A stretch of 12,926 bases of DNA from DATDVD01 sp035290065 (GTDB lineage Bacteria > Pseudomonadota > Gammaproteobacteria > Coxiellales > Coxiellaceae), in the NCBI GenBank assembly GCA_035290065.1, contig DATDVD010000133.1:1-12926 (forward strand), read 5' to 3'. Position numbers and translations under genes: made by a program. Below the pieces are notes generated by a model. That model was not told the DNA's origin and made no database searches. It saw nothing but the letters and a program-made list of their open reading frames with translations. Below are positions 1 through 5,727 of this stretch, piece after piece. How positions within the stretch are numbered: the stretch's first letter is position 1; each line of letters starts with the position of its first letter.

Positions 1-72
1 AGGGGCAGACCGTGGTCTGCCCTAAAATTTAACGCACGCGCTGCGTTCTTGGGCAGACCACGGTCTACCCCT
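1..72. repeat. Composite palindromic (REP/MITE-like) repeat
   Basis: Two near-identical 22-bp units lie in opposite orientation at 1-22 and 51-72, differing at one base (C at 6 in the first, T in the matching place of the second). Each unit is itself a palindrome: arms GGGCAGACC and GGTCTGCCC around 2 bp, with an A for G in the right arm of the second unit. Between them sits a further inverted repeat, AACGCA (31-36) and TGCGTT (42-47), around CGCGC. The whole can fold as one long hairpin or as three small ones. This layout is typical of dispersed palindromic elements. No other copy lies in the window, so the repeat nature is inferred. The element touches the left edge and could extend further. 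A role as transcription barrier between clpX and whatever lies upstream (often clpP) is possible, but no T-tract follows. Confidence 0.7.
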
Positions 73-93
73 ACAGTAAGCACACAATTTTTC

Positions 94-122
94 TTACAAT
101 CCCTCTTTGAACCCGGTATAAT
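94..122 (+). promoter_or_regulatory. Predicted promoter of clpX-lon-pmbA
   Basis: A perfect -10 hexamer TATAAT lies at 117-122. At 17 bp upstream is only a weak -35 (TTACAA, 94-99, three matches to the consensus). Transcription would start near 129, giving a leader of about 95 nt before clpX. That a promoter sits here, right after the palindromic repeat, suggests clpX is transcribed independently of any upstream clpP. Confidence 0.55.
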
Positions 123-192
123 TTCCCCAATACTATTGAAAACCATGATCAGCGTCCCCACCTTCACAAGGAAGGGAAGAAAATCGACAATG

Positions 193-210
193 GATTTTGT
201 CAATAAAATC
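193..210 (+). promoter_or_regulatory. Leader hairpin before the clpX ribosome-binding region
   Basis: GATTTT (193-198) and AAAATC (205-210) can form a 6-bp stem with a 6-nt loop, ending just before the purine-rich stretch AGGTAGGTACGGGA that leads into the clpX ATG. A second small stem, CCTTC (161-165) with GAAGG (171-175), lies upstream. The stems are AT-rich or short, so any regulatory effect is speculative. Confidence 0.25.
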
Positions 211-224
211 AGGTAGGTACGGGA

Positions 225-1562
225 ATGAGTGAAGAAAATCAAACCTTATATTGTTCGTTTTGTGGTAAAAGCCAGCACGAAGTTCGAAAATTAATTGCAG
301 GCCCTACCGTATTTGTTTGCAACGAATGCATTGATTTATGTAATGATATTTTGAGGGAAGAAGAGCAAACCCAACCCTTTGAATCTCAGGATAATTTACC
401 CACCCCCGCCGATATTCATCGCAAATTAGATGAGTATGTTATCGGGCAAGAATTTGCTAAAAAAGCGTTAGCAGTTGCCGTGTATAATCACTATAAGCGT
501 TTATTTTCAAAACAATCCACTAAACACCAGAAAGAAAAAGTAGAATTAGCCAAAAGTAATATTTTGCTGATTGGGCCCACCGGTTCTGGTAAAACTTTAC
601 TCGCTCAAACATTAGCACGTATTTTAAATGTTCCTTTCGCCATTGCAGATGCGACGACCTTAACAGAGGCGGGCTATGTGGGTGAGGATGTCGAGAATAT
701 CATCCAAAAATTATTGCAGAAATGTGATTATGACGTAGAGAAAGCTGAAACAGGCATTGTTTATATTGACGAGATCGATAAAATTTCGCGCAAAACCGAC
801 AGCCCCTCTTTAACGCGGGATGTTTCCGGTGAAGGGGTACAACAAGCTTTATTAAAATTGGTTGAAGGAACATTAGCAGCGGTTCCTCCTCAAGGTGGGC
901 GTAAACATCCGCAACAAGAATACTTGCAAGTGGATACCACGAACATTTTATTTATTTGCGGAGGTGCCTTTGCAGAACTTCATAAAATCGTTCGTTATCG
1001 TACTGAAAAAGGTGGCATTGGTTTTAATGCAGACGTTCACTCTAAAGATGAAACATTATCCGCCACTGATTTAATGAAAAACGTGGAGCCACAAGATCTC
1101 ATTAAATTTGGGTTAATTCCTGAATTTGTAGGCCGTTTACCTGTGATTGCTGTGTTGGATGAGTTAGATGAAGAAGCATTGATTCGTATTTTAACGGAAC
1201 CGCGCAATGCGCTGGTCAAACAGTACAAAAAATTATTTGAAATTGAAAATGTCGAATTGGAATTTCGTAAATCTGCTTTAGTAGAAGTAGCAAAACGTGC
1301 CATCACACGCAAATCCGGAGCACGAGGTTTGCGAGCTATTATGGAACATACCTTGCTGGATTTAATGTATGAAATTCCGTCGGTAGAAAATTTGAAAAAA
1401 GTAGTCATTGATAAAAATGTGATTACGGAAGGAAAACCTCCCATTTTCGTGTATGAAGGAGAAATGCTACCGGAAGAATCTGCTGAAGAAACAGCGGTGG
1501 CAGTGGAATCCATTCCTAAAAAACTGCCGGATCGAAAATCAGCAGGTAAAGGAGATGGCTGA
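225..1562 (+). CDS. clpX: ClpX, ATP-dependent unfoldase of the ClpXP protease
   Basis: Cytoplasmic AAA+ ring ATPase that recognises tagged or native substrates, unfolds them and threads them into ClpP. All family landmarks are present: N-terminal zinc-binding domain with C10, C13, C32 and C35; Walker A GPTGSGKT (117-124); pore loop GYVG (150-153); Walker B with DEID (182-185); RKH pore loop (226-228); the IGF loop (265-267) that docks on ClpP; and sensor-2 GARGLR (365-370). At 445 residues it is about 20 longer than the E. coli protein. The extra is an acidic, then basic, poorly conserved tail. The ATG at 225 has only a weak purine-rich ribosome-binding region, but the protein begins as the family does. 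The stop overlaps the lon start by one base, implying coupled translation. No clpP is seen in the 224 bp upstream; it may lie beyond the edge. Confidence 0.98.
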   Translation: MSEENQTLYCSFCGKSQHEVRKLIAGPTVFVCNECIDLCNDILREEEQTQPFESQDNLPTPADIHRKLDEYVIGQEFAKKALAVAVYNHYKRLFSKQSTKHQKEKVELAKSNILLIGPTGSGKTLLAQTLARILNVPFAIADATTLTEAGYVGEDVENIIQKLLQKCDYDVEKAETGIVYIDEIDKISRKTDSPSLTRDVSGEGVQQALLKLVEGTLAAVPPQGGRKHPQQEYLQVDTTNILFICGGAFAELHKIVRYRTEKGGIGFNADVHSKDETLSATDLMKNVEPQDLIKFGLIPEFVGRLPVIAVLDELDEEALIRILTEPRNALVKQYKKLFEIENVELEFRKSALVEVAKRAITRKSGARGLRAIMEHTLLDLMYEIPSVENLKKVVIDKNVITEGKPPIFVYEGEMLPEESAEETAVAVESIPKKLPDRKSAGKGDG

Positions 1563-3967
1563 TGCCCGATTCAAAAATATTACCTTTACTTCCACTTCGT
1601 GATGTCGTTGTTTTTCCCGATATGGTGTTGCCTTTATTTGTCGGGCGACAAGATTCTATTCACGCTCTTTTAACAGCAAATGAAAAAGACAAGCGTGTTT
1701 TTTTATTAACGCAACGCGATGCGAAAATTGAAAATCCTAAGCCGCAAGATTTATATGAAGTTGGCACAATTGCTAAAATACTTCAATTATTGCGTTTACC
1801 GGATGATACTGTCAAAGTATTAGTGGAGGGGATTGAACGTGCTCGTATCATCGATACTATTCCCGCTCTCGATCATTTAAAAGTTTCTATTAAACCCCTG
1901 CCTTCAGAAATTGTGCAAGCCTCTCCCGAGCTTCAAACGCGTATGCGGTATATTGTAGAAGCTTTTTCAGAGCTTGTTAAAATCAATAAAAAAATCCCCA
2001 AAGAAATTTTATCGGCGCTTTCCGCTATTGAGGATCCTTATAAATTAATCAACAGCATTGCCAGTCATTTAACCGTAAAACTCAGTGCACGCCAAGAATT
2101 ACTGGAAATGACGGATACGCTTGTTTGTTTAAATGCATTACAGGTTATATTGGAAGAAGAAATTCAGCTCGGCCAATTGGAAAAATATGTTCAAACCCGT
2201 ATCAAAGAACAAGTCGCGCAAAATCAAAAACAGTATTATTTAAATGAAAAATTAAAAGCCATTAAAGAAATTCAAAAAGAGATAGGTGGGAGTGGTGAGA
2301 AGGGAGGCAATGATGATTTAGATGAGCTTGCCAATAGAATTAAAGTTGCCGGTATGTCCCATGAAGCCGAAGAAAAAGCCACAACGGAATTAGAAAAATT
2401 AAAATTAATGCCCGCCATGTCGGCAGAAGCTACTGTGGTAAGAAATTATTTAGATGTACTCTTGGGTGTTCCCTGGCGAAGACGCTCTAAAGTGACGAAA
2501 GATCTTAAAAAAGCGCGAAAAACATTGGATGATGAACATTATGGATTGGATAAAATCAAGGAACGTATTTTAGAATTTTTAGCCGTCAGCCACCGGGTAA
2601 AAAAATTAAAAGGGCCTATTTTGTGTTTAGTAGGACCGCCTGGGGTAGGTAAAACCTCGTTAGGACAATCAATTGCTCATGCCACCGGCCGTAAATTTGC
2701 TCGTATTTCTTTAGGGGGCGTGCGCGATGAAGCAGAAATTCGAGGCCATCGTCGAACCTATATTGGTGCGATGCCTGGAAAAATTATCCAAAAAATTACC
2801 AAAGCCAAAGTAAAAAATCCTCTCATTATGCTAGATGAAGTGGATAAAATGACCATGGATTTTCGGGGTGACCCGGCGTCTGCCTTGCTCGAAGTATTAG
2901 ATCCTGAGCAAAACAGCGCATTTAATGATCACTATTTGGAAGTAGACTATGATTTGTCTCAAACCATGTTTATTGCCACCGCCAATTCTATGGATATTCC
3001 TGCGCCTTTATTAGACCGGATGGAAGTGATTCGTTTGGCAGGCTATACAGAAGATGAAAAACTTCATATTGCCCTGCAGCATTTAATACCTAAACAAAAA
3101 GAACAAGCTGGTCTTAAAAAACGCGAGCTTAATATTTCTCCTCAAGCGGTTCGCAATATTATTCGTTATTACACCCGCGAAGCAGGCGTTCGCTCATTGG
3201 AACGTGAAATTGCTAAAATTTGTCGGAAAGTAGTGAAAGCATTAGTAACCACTAAAAACCCCGTTACTATTAATATTACTCATCGGAATTTGGAAAAATA
3301 TCTAGGCATTGAACGGTTCCGATTCGGAGTAGCTGAAACAGAAAACCGTGTAGGCCAAGTGACGGGTTTAGCGTGGACCGAAGTAGGGGGCGATATTCTC
3401 ACTATTGAAGCACAAGTGGTCCCGGGTAAAGGCAAAACTCTTTATACGGGCAGCTTAGGGGATGTGATGCAAGAATCCATTCATACCGCGATGACCGTAG
3501 CACGTTCTCGAGCAGCTTCATTGGGAATTACCAACGAAGTATTTCAAGACAGCGATATGCATGTGCACGTACCTGAAGGGGCTACTCCTAAAGATGGACC
3601 CAGTGCTGGGATTGGAATGTGTACAGCATTAGTGTCCGCACTCACCCATATTCCTGTGCGCGCTGAGGTAGCTATGACCGGTGAGATTACTTTACGCGGT
3701 GAAGTATTGCCCATTGGAGGCTTGAAAGAAAAATTATTAGCCGCTTTACGCGCCGGTATTAAGCACGTCATTATTCCTAAGGAAAATGAACGAGAGTTAA
3801 AAGAAATTCCTAAAGAAGTGACACAGAGTTTATCCATTCATGCCGTACAATGGATTGATGAAGTATTTGATTTGGCGTTAACGGAAAAGCCAAAACCCTT
3901 ATTGCAAAAAACAACCCCGTTTGTTCCACCTACTTTGCAATTAGAGGAAACGGTTAATACCCACTGA
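1562..3967 (+). CDS. lon: Lon, ATP-dependent serine protease (LonA type)
   Basis: Cytoplasmic homohexameric AAA+ protease that degrades misfolded and short-lived regulatory proteins. Domain order is complete: N-terminal substrate-recognition domain (about 1-200), a helical/coiled-coil linker (about 200-300), the AAA+ module with Walker A GPPGVGKT (358-365) and Walker B LDEVDK (424-429), and the C-terminal protease domain with the Ser-Lys dyad S681 (in PKDGPSAG) and K724 (in GGLKEK). At 801 residues it is slightly longer than E. coli Lon (784), with a short divergent C-terminal tail. The ATG shares its A with the clpX TGA. AAAGGAG at 1548-1554, inside the clpX end, gives a good ribosome-binding site 7 nt away. 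No separate promoter was seen, unlike E. coli, where lon has its own heat-shock promoter. Confidence 0.98.
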   Translation: MPDSKILPLLPLRDVVVFPDMVLPLFVGRQDSIHALLTANEKDKRVFLLTQRDAKIENPKPQDLYEVGTIAKILQLLRLPDDTVKVLVEGIERARIIDTIPALDHLKVSIKPLPSEIVQASPELQTRMRYIVEAFSELVKINKKIPKEILSALSAIEDPYKLINSIASHLTVKLSARQELLEMTDTLVCLNALQVILEEEIQLGQLEKYVQTRIKEQVAQNQKQYYLNEKLKAIKEIQKEIGGSGEKGGNDDLDELANRIKVAGMSHEAEEKATTELEKLKLMPAMSAEATVVRNYLDVLLGVPWRRRSKVTKDLKKARKTLDDEHYGLDKIKERILEFLAVSHRVKKLKGPILCLVGPPGVGKTSLGQSIAHATGRKFARISLGGVRDEAEIRGHRRTYIGAMPGKIIQKITKAKVKNPLIMLDEVDKMTMDFRGDPASALLEVLDPEQNSAFNDHYLEVDYDLSQTMFIATANSMDIPAPLLDRMEVIRLAGYTEDEKLHIALQHLIPKQKEQAGLKKRELNISPQAVRNIIRYYTREAGVRSLEREIAKICRKVVKALVTTKNPVTINITHRNLEKYLGIERFRFGVAETENRVGQVTGLAWTEVGGDILTIEAQVVPGKGKTLYTGSLGDVMQESIHTAMTVARSRAASLGITNEVFQDSDMHVHVPEGATPKDGPSAGIGMCTALVSALTHIPVRAEVAMTGEITLRGEVLPIGGLKEKLLAALRAGIKHVIIPKENERELKEIPKEVTQSLSIHAVQWIDEVFDLALTEKPKPLLQKTTPFVPPTLQLEETVNTH

Positions 3968-3998
3968 GTCATTGAATATTGTATGGTGTTTTTCTTCT

Positions 3999-5330
3999 AT
4001 GACCACATTAGCGCGTACTCCTGATTATTTTGCTTTATTACAGTCTGCTTTGGATATCAGCCGTCAAAAAAATGCCACGGCGGTTGAAGCGGCTTTATCA
4101 ATTGAGAATGGATTTAATGTCGATGTTCATGAGGGTGATGTCGAAAATGTAGAACATCACACCAGTCAAAGTCTTACCGTAACGGTTTATAGAGGTCAAC
4201 GAAAAGGATCTGCTTCTAGCACCGATTTTTCATACGATTCTATTCAAAAAATTGTGGAAAAAGCGAGCACCATTGCCGGTCAATGTGCAGAGGATCCTTT
4301 TGCAGGCTTAGCAGATCCTGCTGAATTAGCGACGAGTTTTCCCGATATTTCTGCCTATCATCCCTGGGATATTACTCCAGCTGAAGCTATTCAGAAATTA
4401 ATTGCGTGTGAACAAGAAGCCAAAGCCTACAGCTCCAAAATAGCTCAAAGTGAAAGTTTAGGATTAAGCACGTATCAAACTCATTATTATTATGCTAATT
4501 CGAATGGATTTTTGGGCCATGAAAAGGGTACAAATCATACGGTGCAGTGCTCATTAATTGCGAAAGAAAAAGGCCAAATGATGCGCGATGGAGAATACAC
4601 TACTCATCGCAATTCTCAACACTTGCAATCCTTTTCTGAGCTAGCGCATACATCCGCCGATAAAGCAGTTAAACGATTAGGTGCTCGCAAATTAAAGACG
4701 CAACAATGTGCAGTGTTATTTGAGGCTTCCGTAGCACGAAGTTTAATTCGTCATTTTCTAAGCGCCATTTCGGGTTCTAATTTATACCAAAAAAGTTCTT
4801 TTTTATTCGATAAATTGCATCAACCCATTTTCCCTTCCTGGGTCAGTATTCATCAAGATCCTTTTATTCCGGAAGCATTAGGCAGTACCACGTTTGATTA
4901 TGAAGGTGTGCGTACGCGCAAACTGGATTTTGTAAAAGAGGGCGTATTAAATAGCTATATGTTGGATAGTTATTCCGCTCGTAAACTCTACATGAAAACG
5001 ACCGGTAATGCAGGAGGAGCGTGGAATGTCATGGTTAAACCGTCTGTCGCGAAGGATACCCATTTACTTAAACAGTTACAGCAGGGATTGTGGATAACGG
5101 AGTTATTTGGACAAGGGGTAAATTTAGTGACAGGAGATTATTCGCGGGGGGCGTTTGGTTTTTGGGTGGAAAATGGAGAGATTCAATATCCCGTGAATGA
5201 AATTACTATTGCAGGCCTTTTGCCCGCTATGTTTCAACAAATTTTGGCGATCGGAGCCGATCAAGATTTTCGCAGCTCGGTTATCACGGGTTCTATTCTC
5301 GTCGACAATCTGACCGTCGGTGGACTCTAA
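3999..5330 (+). CDS. pmbA: PmbA/TldE, subunit of the TldD/TldE metalloprotease
   Basis: Member of the TldD/PmbA family. TldE pairs with TldD, which carries the zinc site, to make a cytoplasmic protease. In E. coli the pair matures microcin B17 and degrades the antitoxin CcdA. The sequence follows E. coli PmbA closely: the N-terminal region has DVHEGDVENVEHHTSQSLTVTV and RKGSASSTD, and the C-terminal signature runs from TGDYSRG to ITIAG (about 378-406 of 443). No HExxH zinc motif is present, as expected for the TldE half. I start at the ATG at 3999 (443 residues, near the 450 of E. coli). An in-frame TTG at 3972 would add nine residues (NIVWCFSS-type) that do not resemble the family. Neither start has a clear ribosome-binding site. 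It follows lon by 31 nt and is probably co-transcribed. tldD is not in the window. Confidence 0.93.
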   Translation: MTTLARTPDYFALLQSALDISRQKNATAVEAALSIENGFNVDVHEGDVENVEHHTSQSLTVTVYRGQRKGSASSTDFSYDSIQKIVEKASTIAGQCAEDPFAGLADPAELATSFPDISAYHPWDITPAEAIQKLIACEQEAKAYSSKIAQSESLGLSTYQTHYYYANSNGFLGHEKGTNHTVQCSLIAKEKGQMMRDGEYTTHRNSQHLQSFSELAHTSADKAVKRLGARKLKTQQCAVLFEASVARSLIRHFLSAISGSNLYQKSSFLFDKLHQPIFPSWVSIHQDPFIPEALGSTTFDYEGVRTRKLDFVKEGVLNSYMLDSYSARKLYMKTTGNAGGAWNVMVKPSVAKDTHLLKQLQQGLWITELFGQGVNLVTGDYSRGAFGFWVENGEIQYPVNEITIAGLLPAMFQQILAIGADQDFRSSVITGSILVDNLTVGGL

Positions 5331-5334
5331 CTGT

Positions 5335-5562
5335 TTATGTAGCCTGGATCTTGCTCTGCAAAAATTCAGGAACCTGAGACTTTAATTCCATCAAAAGCTG
5401 AAGCCCTACTTTTTCTCGCTCCGCCAGAACTTTTCCCCCATGGCTTGCTAGACTCTACCCCCCCCTTCGCTTTTAGTGGCGTTTCAAAAATTCCAGCAGA
5501 GTGAAAAAAGGCAGGCGGAAATTGGATGGCTGTTGTCTATACTTGTTTAATGGATAAAATGA
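5335..5562 (-). pseudogene. Possible decayed gene or dispersed repeat fragment
   Basis: Read on the - strand, 5454 down to 5338 is an open stretch of 39 codons ending in TAA at 5335-5337. It contains GGKVLAEREKVGLQLL followed by MELKSQVPEFLQSKIQAT and lacks a start codon with a ribosome-binding site. Just upstream (5562 to 5476, stop TAA at 5473-5475) another 29-codon stretch reads RLPFFTLLEFLKRH near its end. Both have natural-looking, amphipathic composition but are separated by stops and a C/G homopolymer run (about 5458-5465). They may be remnants of a gene, a repeated element containing coding-like sequence, or chance. I do not recognise a family. Confidence 0.3.
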
Positions 5563-5620
5563 CTAAGATACCCGATACTTTAATAATAACTATAAAAATC
5601 AAATAGATATGTAAATACAT

Positions 5621-5653
5621 TTTAATACTTTCTTAATCTTCCCGGCGTATAAT
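5621..5653 (+). promoter_or_regulatory. Promoter with PmrA-like tandem TTAAT box
   Basis: A perfect -10 TATAAT lies at 5648-5653 with no good -35. In the -35 region are two direct 9-bp half-sites, TTTAATACT (5621-5629) and CTTAATCTT (5632-5640), with an exact 11-bp period and a 2-bp spacer. This matches the arrangement I recall for the Legionella/Coxiella PmrA box (cTTAATatT, 2 bp, cTTAATatT): 7 of 9 and 8 of 9 positions. An activator site replacing a -35 is the expected layout for a response-regulator-driven promoter. Transcription would start near 5660, about 68 nt before the ATG at 5728. That PmrA itself binds is inference. Confidence 0.5.
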
Positions 5654-5690
5654 AAAAACAACGGAAAAGATAAAACGCAATAACATACTA

Positions 5691-5704
5691 GCCACTGGAG
5701 TGGC
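5691..5704 (+). promoter_or_regulatory. Small hairpin before the ribosome-binding site
   Basis: GCCAC (5691-5695) and GTGGC (5700-5704) flank TGGA, giving a compact 5-bp stem with a 4-nt loop in the leader of the large membrane-protein gene. The ribosome-binding site AGGGG (5717-5721) lies downstream, 6 nt from the ATG, so the hairpin does not cover it. It could stabilise the transcript; no function can be shown. Confidence 0.3.
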
Positions 5705-5727
5705 AAACTGAAAAACAGGGGCCTCTT

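Larger units (their letters stand above)
5331..5727. other. Intergenic gap with coding-like debris and promoter region
   Basis: This 397-bp gap divides in two. The left half (about 5335-5562) is stop-interrupted but protein-like on the - strand. The right half (about 5570-5660) is strongly AT-rich and carries the promoter and tandem TTAAT box of the next gene. A 5-bp inverted repeat TCAGG (5366-5370) and CCTGA (5373-5377) followed by a short T-run is the only terminator-like element after pmbA, and it is weak. No tRNA or intact small gene was seen. Confidence 0.6.

Noticed and set aside
1037..1513. 158-codon open frame on the minus strand inside clpX
   Set aside because: It is antisense to a fully conserved gene; its serine-rich translation mirrors the clpX codons and shows no family features.
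3972..3998. Upstream TTG start for pmbA
   Set aside because: The nine added residues do not look like the family, and no ribosome-binding site supports it; the ATG at 3999 gives a near-normal length.
5366..5386. Rho-independent terminator after pmbA
   Set aside because: The inverted repeat is only 5 bp with a 2-nt loop, and the following T-run is short; too weak to call.
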